Source: Streptomyces griseus
GTDB taxonomy: Bacteria; Actinomycetota; Actinomycetes; Streptomycetales; Streptomycetaceae
Assembly (NCBI RefSeq): GCF_900460065.1
Contig: NZ_UAVD01000026.1
Coordinates: 124,001-188,000 of the forward strand
Length of the DNA stretch: 64,000 nucleotides
Reading direction: 5' to 3'
Shown here: positions 35,906-44,814 of the stretch, one piece after another
How positions within the stretch are numbered: the first letter of the stretch is position 1
Layout: each line of letters opens with the position of its first letter
The notes under the pieces: generated by a model
Databases searched by the model: none
What the model was told of the DNA's origin: nothing
Seen by the model: the letters and a program-made list of their open reading frames with translations, nothing else
Translations under genes and position numbers: made by a program

Positions 35906-36220
35906 ATGGGCAAGGATCCACTGCCGGACGATGAGATTGCCCTGAGACTGACCGAGCTACCGGGATGGGTACGCGAAGGACACGCAATTGCCCGTACGTT
36001 CGGGATTCGCTACCACGGCGGCGTCGCGCTGATCGTGAGCGTCGCGGACGTCGAACGGCTCGTCGGACACCATGCGGACATCGACCTGCGCTGGGACCAC
36101 GTGCGATTCCGGATCACGACGCACGACGCCGGGCACCGGCTCACAGCGGCCGACTTCGAGCTGGCCGCACGGATCGACCGGATCGCTGCGGCGCACCAGG
36201 CACAACCTCACAACTCCTGA
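35906..36220 (+). CDS. Pterin-4a-carbinolamine dehydratase
   Basis: 104 residues. 'LPGWVREGHAIARTFGIRYHGGVALIVSVADVERLVGHHADIDLRWDHVRFRITTHDAGHRLTAADFELAARID' carries the PCD/DCoH signature (H-H-A-D-x3-W and T-H-x-A-G-(H)-LT-x2-D-F). The enzyme dehydrates 4a-hydroxytetrahydropterin. It is divergent from the HAD gene. Its location between arrays 1 and 2 has no evident relation to CRISPR. Confidence 0.9.
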   Translation: MGKDPLPDDEIALRLTELPGWVREGHAIARTFGIRYHGGVALIVSVADVERLVGHHADIDLRWDHVRFRITTHDAGHRLTAADFELAARIDRIAAAHQAQPHNS

Positions 36221-36704
36221 TCGGGCAAGCGGCCCCCTCACCTGAGCCCGAGCGGGAGCGTCGCGACTGATGACCTGTCGGCGATGGACCGCTTCCCGTA
36301 CGACGCAGGCGCGCTCAAGCAGACGTCACGCAGAGGGTGGTGGGTGGCCGGGGCGCGGAAACTCGGGGCCCGAGCGCCGGGACTCGGGACTCGGGACAGC
36401 CTGGTCACCCTTCCGGGTGTACGTGAGCAGAGCTGCGGCCCGAAGCTCGGGTGCCGGGACTCGGGGGTCGGGACGCGGGACCCGAGGTTCGAGCGCCTTC
36501 TCTAACCGGTAGGTAGCAGTAGGGGTTTGGAAGAACCTCCCCCGCCTCCCCACCTCTGGCGCAACCAGCAAATATTACTAATCGTGACAACTTGCGGCGC
36601 AGCGTGACGACTGTTTACGGTGCGAGAACCGAACGACCCCGACGCGGTGTTGTCGCACCAGGCCGGGGTCTCACCACAAGATCACTACCCAGAGAGACGA
36701 TCCC
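36221..36704. other. Intergenic stretch with GGGACTC repeats and an AT-rich patch
   Basis: 484 bp. Around 36360-36485 the sequence repeats CGGGACTC/CGGGAC several times (for example near 36378-36400 and 36458-36480). An unusually AT-rich patch (36565-36590, AAATATTACTAATCGTGAC) follows and probably belongs to the promoter region of the downstream winged-helix gene. No gene is supported. Confidence 0.5.
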
Positions 36705-37805
36705 GTGGCTACCCAGCACCTTAGCCCTGCCCTGCGTGCCCCAGCAGCCTCACCCGCCTACCCGATGGCCAAGCCCGGCTACGGCAAGCGCAGCGCTCCG
36801 GACCAACAGGAGCGCACACCACGCGACTTCGCCCTCCTGCCGACCCGTGAGCGGTACGTCGCCGGGTTCATCGACCACCTCCCCGAGGGCGCCGCGATGA
36901 GCGTGAAGGAGCTCGCCAAGCAGCTCCCGCTCTACGGCCAGCAGGCCATCTCCACCTCCCTGACCAGCCTGTCCGTCGCCGGGCACCTACGACGCGTCCG
37001 GTGCCCCCTCGGCATGGGCGACGAGACCCGCTGGATCTTCCGCACCTTCTGGTCCCGCACCGCACGCGACAACGAGTGGTGGAACGCCTACCTCGCCACC
37101 GAGCAAGCCGCCCTGGCCACCGCCCCCATGGCCAAAACCCCCGCCCTGGACACGGCCCCACCTCCGAGGCCCCCGGCCGAAGAGGCCCCGCCGCCGCCCG
37201 CACCGGAAACTCCCCTCGCGGAAGCCCCCTGCCCGGAACAGGCCCCCGAACCCACCGCCGTACCGCACCAGCGCACCCCGGCCGGCTCACCGTTCGACGA
37301 GGCCGCACCGCACGCCCCGGACACCCAAACCGCAAGGCCCCACACTTCCCCGGCCGGCCCTTCCCCCGCCTACCTCGCCTTGGCCCGCCTCGGCCGCGAC
37401 GACCACCGCCTCATCCTCTCCGCCGACGACTGCACCACTCTGGAACCGCAAGCCGCCCAATGGCTCGACCGAGGCGTCGATACCGACCACCTGACCCACG
37501 CCCTCACCGCAGGACTCCCTGCCCAAGTCGACAACCCCCGCGCCTTCCTCCATCACCGCCTCACCCACAAAATCCCACCCCGGCTCACCACCGACCATGC
37601 ACAACCCCCCGCCCCCACCCGCCGCATCCTCATGGAATGCACCGACTGCGGACGCCCCGGCCCACCGGAAGCCCTCCCCGACGGCCTCTGTCACCCCTGC
37701 CGCACAACCCACACCGCAGACCCCGAAAACACACCCCACCCCGCCGACATCGCCGACATCAGGGCCCACATGAGCAACCTCCGCAGCCTCCTCAAACCCG
37801 TCTGA
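36705..37805 (+). CDS. Winged-helix protein with disordered linker and C-terminal zinc ribbon
   Basis: 366 residues from GTG with AGAGAG upstream. Residues about 45-120 form a MarR-like winged helix ('LLPTRERYVAGFIDHLPEGAAMSVKELAKQLPLYGQQAISTSLTSLSVAGHLRRV'). Residues 145-220 are Pro/Glu-rich and disordered. A helical block follows ('YLALARLGRDDHRLILSADDCTTLEPQAAQWLDRGVDTDHLTHALTAGLP'), then a zinc ribbon with CTDC and CHPC. I recall similar proteins in other Streptomyces, often near mobile or plasmid-like regions. Function unknown; it lies just upstream of leader 2. Confidence 0.7.
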   Translation: MATQHLSPALRAPAASPAYPMAKPGYGKRSAPDQQERTPRDFALLPTRERYVAGFIDHLPEGAAMSVKELAKQLPLYGQQAISTSLTSLSVAGHLRRVRCPLGMGDETRWIFRTFWSRTARDNEWWNAYLATEQAALATAPMAKTPALDTAPPPRPPAEEAPPPPAPETPLAEAPCPEQAPEPTAVPHQRTPAGSPFDEAAPHAPDTQTARPHTSPAGPSPAYLALARLGRDDHRLILSADDCTTLEPQAAQWLDRGVDTDHLTHALTAGLPAQVDNPRAFLHHRLTHKIPPRLTTDHAQPPAPTRRILMECTDCGRPGPPEALPDGLCHPCRTTHTADPENTPHPADIADIRAHMSNLRSLLKPV

Positions 37806-37966
37806 GCTCAACAACCCGCCTGCCTCACAGCCCCGGCACGGACAGGCCTCAGCGAGGTGCACCGACGTCCTCCTTCAAGAGGCCGCCTCTCGCCGCCTTG
37901 GAAGGGCAGAATCACTCCCGACACGCTTAAAGCTTCGAGCAGGCCTATGCACACCAACCAGAGGGC

Positions 37967-38035
37967 GATATGTCCATTTCTCGGGAAGTTGTCAAAAAGC
38001 ACCACGCGCCTGAGTAAACCCGCAGGTCACGGACT
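37967..38035 (+). promoter_or_regulatory. CRISPR leader 2
   Basis: 69 nt from GATATG to the first repeat of array 2, sharing CGCAGGTCACG with leader 1 at the same distance. It differs from leader 1 mainly in the middle (CGGGAAGTTGTCAAAAAGCA). It begins 162 bp after the winged-helix gene. Confidence 0.8.
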
Positions 38036-39102
38036 GTGGTCCCCGCGCGTGCGGGGGTGTTCCCGTCACCGCCGTCGACATGAGCGACGACCTGACGTGG
38101 TCCCCGCGCGTGCGGGGGTGTTCCCCACCGGTTGGACCGACAGCGCCGGCCGCGCCTGTGGTCCCCGCGCGTGCGGGGGTGTTCCCACCGGGCAGGACGT
38201 CCTGACCCGGGTGCGCGCCGACGTGGTCCCCGCGCGTGCGGGGGTGTTCCCATCGCCGAGGCCGACACCTACGGGCCCGCCACGTGGTCCCCGCGCGTGC
38301 GGGGGTGTTCCGTGCTTGAGCAGCCCGAGCAACGTTGTCGCCGAGTGGTCCCCGCCCGTGCGGGGGTGTTCCCTCGGGCGGGCGGAGCGGGCGCGCAGCA
38401 CCCGGGTGGTCCCCGCGCGTGCGGGGGTGTTCCCCGCGACCTGAACCGCATCCTCGGATGGCCCGAGTGGTCCCCGCGCGTGCGGGGGTGTTCCCTCTCG
38501 CCCCGCCCCGCCGGGCCCCGACCGCATGTGGTCCCCGCGCGTGCGGGGGTGTTCCCGGGCGGGGACTGCGTATGGCGGGCCCCCTCCAGTGGTCCCCGCG
38601 CGTGCGGGGGTGTTCCCGGCGCGCAGTCCCATGGCCGCGCCCCTCTAGTGGTCCCCGCGCGTGCGGGGGTGTTCCCGCGACACCGCCCCTGACCACTGGA
38701 ACAACACCGTGGTCCCCGCGCGCGCGGGGGTGTTCCCCCGCCGCCGGTGAGCCAGCCGAGGGGGATCTCGTGGTCCCCGCGCGTGCGGGGGTGTTCCCCG
38801 CCGACCGACTGCTCAAGGCCCTGCGCGACGGTGGTCCCCGCGCGTGCGGGGGTGTTCCCTCGGCGTGACCGGACCTCAGATGATGGGGGCCGTGGTCCCC
38901 GCGCGTGCGGGGGTGTTCCCTGACGCTGACGCAACGAGCCCAGCAGCGCCCAGTGGTCCCCGCGCGTGCGGGGGTGTTCCCAACACCCTGTTGTAAGAGG
39001 TTGATGTGAGCGAGTGGTCCCCGCGCGTGCGGGGGTGTTCCCGACGACGAGAGGTCGTGGTCGTAGGCGAGCATGTGGTCCCCGCGCGTGCGGGGCTTTC
39101 CC
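38036..39102 (+). CRISPR. CRISPR array 2 (18 repeats, 17 spacers)
   Basis: Same repeat as array 1. Starts are 61 nt apart except at spacer 3 (36 nt, 38187-38222) and spacer 10 (30 nt, 38618-38647). Variant repeats: 38284 (last base G), 38345 (G12 to C), 38709 (T15 to C). The terminal repeat at 39075 ends GGGGCTTTCCC and is 28 nt. The cas operon starts 136 bp later on the same strand. Confidence 0.98.
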
Positions 39103-39237
39103 ATCCGGTCGACGGGGTAGAAAGACGCCCCCCTTTGCATGGGCCCGACGCGCAGGGGCGCTCCCCCACAGCACACTCGATCAAATACGCGCACTTGTAT
39201 TCACTCTCGGTCATCGCGACCGTGCGGGACGTCGACG

Positions 39238-42200
39238 ATGTCCAATACGCCCATGAGCCGCGATCATCCGGAAAGCCTTTCGGCATACGCCCGCCTGTCC
39301 CCCGTATCCCGCACCGCCTGGGGCAAGCACGATCGGCAGACCGAGCAGTGGCTCCCCCTCTGGCGGCACATGGCGGACAGCGCCGCTGTCGCGGAGCGGC
39401 TCTGGGACCAATGGGTGCCCGACAACGTCAAGGCGCTCATCGCGGACGCGTTCCCGCAAGGCGCTCAGGACGCCCGGCGAGTGGCCGTCTTCCTCGCCTG
39501 CGTCCATGACATCGGAAAGGCCACACCCGCCTTCGCCTGCCAGGTGGACGGGCTCGCCGACCGGATGCGGGCAGCCGGGCTCTCCATGCCGTATCTGAAG
39601 CAGTTCGGACTGGACCGCAGGATGGCTCCGCACGGGCTGGCCGGGCAACTGCTTCTCCAGGAGTGGCTGGCGGAGCGGTTCGGGTGGAGTGAGCGGGCCT
39701 CCGGGCAGTTCGCGGTGGTAGCGGGTGGTCACCACGGCACGCCGCCGGATCACCAGCACATCCACGATCTCGGACTCCGGCCCCACCTGTTGCGTACTGC
39801 CGGGGAGAGCCAGGACACGTGGCGGAGCGTCCAGGACGAGCTGATGGACGCCTGCGCCGTTCGGGCCGGCGTGGGGGGCCGGTTCGGCGCGTGGAGGTCC
39901 GTCCGGTTGCCGCAGCCCGTTCAGGTCGTGCTCACCGCGATCGTCATCGTCTCCGACTGGATCGCCAGCTCCTCCGAGCTGTTCCCGTACGATCCCGCCT
40001 CCTGGTCTCCCGTGGGGCCGGAAGGGGAAGGCCGCCGGCTCACGGCCGCCTGGGGTGGGCTGGACCTGCCGGGGCCCTGGCGCGCCGATCAACCGGACTG
40101 CACCGCGGCCGAGTTGTTCGGGAAGCGGTTCGACCTACCGGAGGGTGCCGGGGTCAGGCCCGTACAGGAGGAAGCCGTACGGGTCGCCCAGGAGCTGCCG
40201 GGCCCCGGGCTCCTGATCATCGAGGCGCCCATGGGCGAGGGCAAGACCGAGGCCGCCTTCGCGGCTGCGGAAATCCTGGCCGCCCGGACGGGCGCCGGCG
40301 GGTGCCTCGTGGCGCTGCCGACCCGTGCCACCGGGGACGCCATGTTCCCCCGTCTGCTGCGCTGGCTGGAGCGACTGCCCTCGGACGGACCGCGCTCCGT
40401 GGTCCTCGCCCACGCCAAGGCGGCCCTCAACGAGGTGTGGGCCGGGATGACGAAGGCCGACCGGCGGAAGATCACGGCAGTCGATCTGGACAGCCAGGTG
40501 GAGGACGTCTCCAGCGCGGGAGGCGCGCGCCGGGCCAACCCGGCGTCGCTCCACGCCCACCAGTGGCTCCGCGGCCGCAAGAAGGCCCTGCTGTCGTCCT
40601 TCGCCGTCGGCACCGTCGACCAGGTGCTCTTCGCCGGGCTCAAGAGCCGGCACCTGGCACTGCGGCACCTCGCCGTCGCCGGCAAGGTCGTCATCGTCGA
40701 CGAAGTGCATGCCTACGACGCGTACATGAGCGCCTACCTCGACCGCGTACTGGAGTGGCTGGCCGCCTACCGGGTGCCCGTCGTCATGCTCTCCGCCACC
40801 CTGCCCGCGCACCGCCGGCGCGAGCTGGCCGCCGCGTACGCCGGGGAGGAGACCCCCGAACTCGCCGATGCCCTCGCCCTGCCCGACGACGCCTATCCGT
40901 TGATCACCGCCGTCGCCCCCGGAGGGCTCGTCCTGACGGCCCGGCCCGAGCCCGCCTCCGGGCGGCGCACCGAAGTGGTTCTGGAGCGGCTGGGCGACGG
41001 ACCGGCGCTGTTGGCAGCGCGGCTGGACGAGGAGCTGCGGGACGGCGGCTGCGCCCTCGTCGTACGCAACACCGTCGACCGGGTCCTGGAGGCCGCAGAG
41101 CACCTCCGCGCCCACTTCGGTGCGGAGGCCGTCACCGTGGCGCATTCCCGGTTCGTCGCAGCCGACCGGGCACGCAACGACACGGTGCTGCGCGAGCGGT
41201 TCGGGCCCGGTGGCGACCGCCCCGCCGGGCCGCACATCGTCGTGGCCAGCCAGGTCGTCGAACAGTCCCTGGACATCGATTTCGACCTGCTGGTCACCGA
41301 CCTCGCCCCCGTCGACCTGGTGCTCCAGCGCATGGGGCGGCTGCACCGCCATCCGCGTACCCGGCCGCCCCGCCTCTCACGGGCCCGTTGCCTGATCACC
41401 GGGGTGGAGGACTGGCATGCCGAACGGCCCGTGCCCGTACGCGGCTCCCTCGCCGTGTACCAGGGGCCGCACACCTTGCTGCGGGCCCTCGCCGTGCTGG
41501 GGCCGCACCTCGACGGCGTACCGCTGGTGCTGCCGGACCACATCAGTCCCCTGGTGCAGGCCGCCTACGACGAACGGCCGGTCGGGCCCGCGCACTGGGC
41601 GCCCGTGCTGGACGAGGCCCGGCGTCAGTACCTGACCAGGCTGGCCGAGAAGCGGGAGCGGGCCGATGTGTTCCGGCTGGGGCCGGTGCGGCGGCCCGGT
41701 CGGCCCCTGTTCGGCTGGCTCGACGGCAACGCCGGGGACGCGGACGACAGCCGCACCGGGCGTGCGCAGGTGCGGGACAGCGAGGAGAGCCTTGAGGTTC
41801 TGGTGGTCCAGCGCCGCGCGGACGGCAGGCTGACCACGGTGAGCTGGCTCGACGGCGGTCGCGGCGGGCTGGATCTGCCGGAGCATGCGCCTCCGCCGCC
41901 CCGGGCCGCCGAGGTCGTCGCCGCGTGCGCGTTGACACTGCCCCGGTCGCTCACGCATCCGGGAGTGATCGACCGGACCATCGCGGAGCTGGAGCGCTTC
42001 GTCGTACCGGCCTGGCAGGTGAAGGAATGCCCCTGGCTGGCAGGCGAGTTGTTGCTCGTTCTGGACGAGGACTGTCAGACCCGTCTGTCAGGGTTGGAGG
42101 TCCACTACAGCACCGACCAAGGACTCCGGGTGGGTTCTGTCGGCACGCGCAGCACGAACAGAGCAAAGGGGCTCGAAGCGGTGTCAGTGGCTTCTTTCGA

Positions 42201-43917
42201 CCTGGTCTCCCGGCCGTGGCTGCCCGTCCAGTACGAGGACGGCGCCACCGGCGAGCTGTCGCTGCGGGAGGTCTTCGCGCGGGCGGGCGAGGTCCGACGG
42301 CTGGTGGGCGACCTCCCGACACAGGAGCTGGCCCTGCTGCGCCTACTGCTGGCGATCCTGTACGACGCCTACGACGAGGCCCCGGGCCGATCGGGCGGCG
42401 CCCCGGCGCAGTTGGAGGACTGGGAGGCGCTGTGGGACGAGCCGGACTCCTTCGCGGTCGTCGCCGGCTATCTCGACCGCCACCGGGACCGCTTCGATCT
42501 TCTCCATCCGGAGCGCCCGTTCTTCCAGGTCGCGGGATTGCACACGCAGAAGCACGAAGTCGCCTCGCTGAACCGGATCGTGGCGGACGTGCCGAACGGC
42601 GAGGCGTTCTTCTCCATGCGCCGGCCCGGTGTCCATCGGCTCGGTCTCGCCGAGGCCGCCCGGTGGCTCGTCCACACCCATGCGTACGACGCGTCCGGGA
42701 TCAAGTCCGGCATGGAGGGCGACGCACGGGTCAAGGGCGGAAAGGTCTACCCGCAGGGCGTCGGCTGGGTGGGCGGGCTCGGCGGCGTCTTCGCCGAGGG
42801 CGCGTCCCTGCGCGAGACCCTGCTGCTCAACCTGATTCCGACGGACGAGGACATCCTGACGTCGGAGCCGAAGGCCGATCTTCCCGTATGGCGCCGTGAG
42901 ACGCCCCCGGGGCCCGGCGTGGTGGAAGGCGACCCTTCCGCCCCTCGCCCGGCGGGGCCCCGCGACCTCTACACCTGGCAGTCCCGGCGGCTTCTCCTCC
43001 ACACCGAGGGCTCCGACGCCATCGGGGTCGTCCTCGGCTACGGCGACCCGCTCTCCCCCGCCAACCGGCAGAAGACGGAGCCGATGACGGGCTGGCGCCG
43101 CAGCCCCGCGCAGGAGAAGAAGCTCGGCCGTCCCCTGGTCTACCTCCCGCGCCAGCACGACCCCGGCCGGGCGGCGTGGCGCGGCCTGGCGAGCCTGCTG
43201 TACCCCCAGGGGGAGGACGGCGACACGACCGGGCGGGGCACGGACCGGAGCCGTCCGGCCGGGATCGTGCGCTGGCTGGCCCTGCTCAGCACCGAGGGCG
43301 TGCTGCCGAAGGGTTCGCTGATCCGTACGCGGTTGGTCGGCGCGGTCTACGGAACGCAGCAATCCGTGGTGGACGACGTGGTGGACGACTCCATCGCCCT
43401 GCCGGTCGTACTGCTCCACCAGGACCGACGCCTGCACGGGGCGGTCGCGGTCGACGCGGTCGCCGACGCGGAGCGGGCCGTGTCCGCGCTGGGGCACCTG
43501 GCCGGGAACCTGGCGCGGGCGTCCGGTTCGGAGGCCGGGCCGGCCACGGCCACCGCCCGGGACCAGGGATTCGGCGCACTGGACGGGCCGTACCGGCGCT
43601 GGCTGGTGGATCTCGCGGAGGACACGGATCTGGAGCGGGCCCGTGCCGCGTGGCGGGACACCGTCCGGCTCGTCGTGCTCGGCATCGGCCGTGAGCTCCT
43701 CGACGCGGCGGGCCGGGCGGCGGCCGAGGGGCGGGTGATCGAGCTGCCGGGTGTGGGCAAGCGCTGGATCGACAGCTCCCGGGCGGACCTGTGGTTCCGG
43801 ACCCGGATCAACAGGGTGCTGCCCAGGCCGCTACCGGAAGCGCACGCTCCGACCGCTGACATCCACGCCGGCCACGCCGTGCGCGCCGACGAAGCTCTCT
43901 CGGAGGAGACCGTATGA
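39238..43917 (+). CDS. Cas3-Cse1 (CasA/Cas8e) fusion protein, type I-E
   Basis: 1559 residues. The HD nuclease part has H90-D91 ('CVHDIGK'). The SF2 helicase has Walker A around K336 ('GEGKTEAAF'), DEVH at 488-491, 'MLSATLP', 'VEQSLDIDFDLLVTDLAP' and 'QRMGRLHRH'. Cse1 begins near residue 982 with 'VSVASFDLVSRPWLPV' and runs about 578 residues. Cse1 recognises the PAM within Cascade; Cas3 unwinds and degrades the target. A Cas3-Cse1 fusion is known in S. griseus. ATG 39238 is preferred; 39253 is possible. The 3' end overlaps cse2 by four bases. Confidence 0.95.
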   Translation: MSNTPMSRDHPESLSAYARLSPVSRTAWGKHDRQTEQWLPLWRHMADSAAVAERLWDQWVPDNVKALIADAFPQGAQDARRVAVFLACVHDIGKATPAFACQVDGLADRMRAAGLSMPYLKQFGLDRRMAPHGLAGQLLLQEWLAERFGWSERASGQFAVVAGGHHGTPPDHQHIHDLGLRPHLLRTAGESQDTWRSVQDELMDACAVRAGVGGRFGAWRSVRLPQPVQVVLTAIVIVSDWIASSSELFPYDPASWSPVGPEGEGRRLTAAWGGLDLPGPWRADQPDCTAAELFGKRFDLPEGAGVRPVQEEAVRVAQELPGPGLLIIEAPMGEGKTEAAFAAAEILAARTGAGGCLVALPTRATGDAMFPRLLRWLERLPSDGPRSVVLAHAKAALNEVWAGMTKADRRKITAVDLDSQVEDVSSAGGARRANPASLHAHQWLRGRKKALLSSFAVGTVDQVLFAGLKSRHLALRHLAVAGKVVIVDEVHAYDAYMSAYLDRVLEWLAAYRVPVVMLSATLPAHRRRELAAAYAGEETPELADALALPDDAYPLITAVAPGGLVLTARPEPASGRRTEVVLERLGDGPALLAARLDEELRDGGCALVVRNTVDRVLEAAEHLRAHFGAEAVTVAHSRFVAADRARNDTVLRERFGPGGDRPAGPHIVVASQVVEQSLDIDFDLLVTDLAPVDLVLQRMGRLHRHPRTRPPRLSRARCLITGVEDWHAERPVPVRGSLAVYQGPHTLLRALAVLGPHLDGVPLVLPDHISPLVQAAYDERPVGPAHWAPVLDEARRQYLTRLAEKRERADVFRLGPVRRPGRPLFGWLDGNAGDADDSRTGRAQVRDSEESLEVLVVQRRADGRLTTVSWLDGGRGGLDLPEHAPPPPRAAEVVAACALTLPRSLTHPGVIDRTIAELERFVVPAWQVKECPWLAGELLLVLDEDCQTRLSGLEVHYSTDQGLRVGSVGTRSTNRAKGLEAVSVASFDLVSRPWLPVQYEDGATGELSLREVFARAGEVRRLVGDLPTQELALLRLLLAILYDAYDEAPGRSGGAPAQLEDWEALWDEPDSFAVVAGYLDRHRDRFDLLHPERPFFQVAGLHTQKHEVASLNRIVADVPNGEAFFSMRRPGVHRLGLAEAARWLVHTHAYDASGIKSGMEGDARVKGGKVYPQGVGWVGGLGGVFAEGASLRETLLLNLIPTDEDILTSEPKADLPVWRRETPPGPGVVEGDPSAPRPAGPRDLYTWQSRRLLLHTEGSDAIGVVLGYGDPLSPANRQKTEPMTGWRRSPAQEKKLGRPLVYLPRQHDPGRAAWRGLASLLYPQGEDGDTTGRGTDRSRPAGIVRWLALLSTEGVLPKGSLIRTRLVGAVYGTQQSVVDDVVDDSIALPVVLLHQDRRLHGAVAVDAVADAERAVSALGHLAGNLARASGSEAGPATATARDQGFGALDGPYRRWLVDLAEDTDLERARAAWRDTVRLVVLGIGRELLDAAGRAAAEGRVIELPGVGKRWIDSSRADLWFRTRINRVLPRPLPEAHAPTADIHAGHAVRADEALSEETV

Positions 43918-44696
43918 CCATCACCCCTACGATGACCGGCGCCGACGCCTCACAGCCGCGCCGGGACCGTGGTCCCGCCGCCGAACGGCTGCCCGACCAC
44001 CGGCTGGTCGCCCACGCGACGGGCAGGTACATCGCACGGATCCAGCCTCAGTATCTGTCCAACACGTCCTCCGCCGTGGCGGAGCTCGCGCGACTGCGAC
44101 GCGGCGCGGGAAAGCGGGTCCACCAGGTCCAGGACCTGTGGGGCATCGGTGGGACGGAGGAGTTGGCCCGGCTGCTCGACGGCCGGGATGAGTTCATCCG
44201 CCCCGCATTCGCCGAGGAGGCCGTCTTCCTCGCCTCCACCCTGTGGGCCCTGCACCAGCAGTCGTGCCGGGACGCAGGCATGCACGATAGGCGGCAGAAC
44301 CTGGGCGGGGCCGTCCGCACGCTGATCCGGCTGAAGGGGGCCTCGGCCGAGGACGAGGAGGACTCCCCGCTGCGCAAGCGCCTGGTGCGGGCCGGGACGG
44401 CGGAGTCCCTCGATTCGGTCGCCGTACGGCTGCGCGAGATCGTGCTGCTCCTGCGGGGTGCGCGGGAACCCCTCGACTACGCCCGCCTGGCCGGTCAGCT
44501 CTACCGCTGGCAGCACCGCCCGGACCGGGCCGGAGTGCAGCGGGAATGGGGCCGCGAATTCCATCTCGCCGCGGTCACGGGCAAGGGCAGGCCGGGCTCG
44601 GTCCACGACACCGGCGACACCGGCAAGGCGGGCGACGCGGTCGACCGGGCACTGACCCCGGACGAGGAGTACGGAGGCTACGCGGCAGGGGAATGA
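43914..44696 (+). CDS. casB: Cse2 (CasB/Cas11e), Cascade small subunit
   Basis: 260 residues, longer than the E. coli protein (about 160). It shows the family's helical pattern: 'YIARIQPQYLSNTSSAVAELARLRRGAGK', 'FLASTLWALHQQ' and 'NLGGAVRTLIR' in the middle, then 'LDSVAVRLREIVLLLRGAREPLDYARLAGQLYRWQ'. An extra ~45-residue Gly/Asp C-terminal tail follows. Two Cse2 copies form the belly of Cascade and hold the non-target strand. The ATG overlaps the fusion gene's stop (ATGA). Confidence 0.92.
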   Translation: MTITPTMTGADASQPRRDRGPAAERLPDHRLVAHATGRYIARIQPQYLSNTSSAVAELARLRRGAGKRVHQVQDLWGIGGTEELARLLDGRDEFIRPAFAEEAVFLASTLWALHQQSCRDAGMHDRRQNLGGAVRTLIRLKGASAEDEEDSPLRKRLVRAGTAESLDSVAVRLREIVLLLRGAREPLDYARLAGQLYRWQHRPDRAGVQREWGREFHLAAVTGKGRPGSVHDTGDTGKAGDAVDRALTPDEEYGGYAAGE

Positions 44697-44730
44697 AGCT
44701 CCGCGCTCACCCCACGGCCACCCCCCTCGG

Positions 44731-44758
44731 CCCTTAGCCCTTAGCCCTTAGCCCTTGG
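44731..44758. repeat. Heptamer repeat CCCTTAG x3 + CCCTTGG
   Basis: Three perfect CCCTTAG units and one CCCTTGG lie in the 118-bp gap between cse2 and cas7, the only sizeable gap in the cas operon. Origin and role are unknown; slippage is likely. Confidence 0.85.
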
Positions 44759-44814
44759 CTTGTCCTCCTCCCAGGACATCTCTCACGCACGACGAACAAA
44801 GGAATTGAGCACGC

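Noticed and set aside
38557..38647. Partial resemblance between array 2 spacers 9 and 10 (both contain ATGGC..GCCCC.CT)
   Set aside because: Similarity is short and low-complexity GC-rich; not enough to claim a common source.
39103..39237. Earlier in-frame start of the Cas3-Cse1 fusion at 39139
   Set aside because: The extra 33 residues are Arg/Ser/Thr-rich, unlike a Cas3 N-terminus; ATG 39238 is nearer to the conserved sequence.
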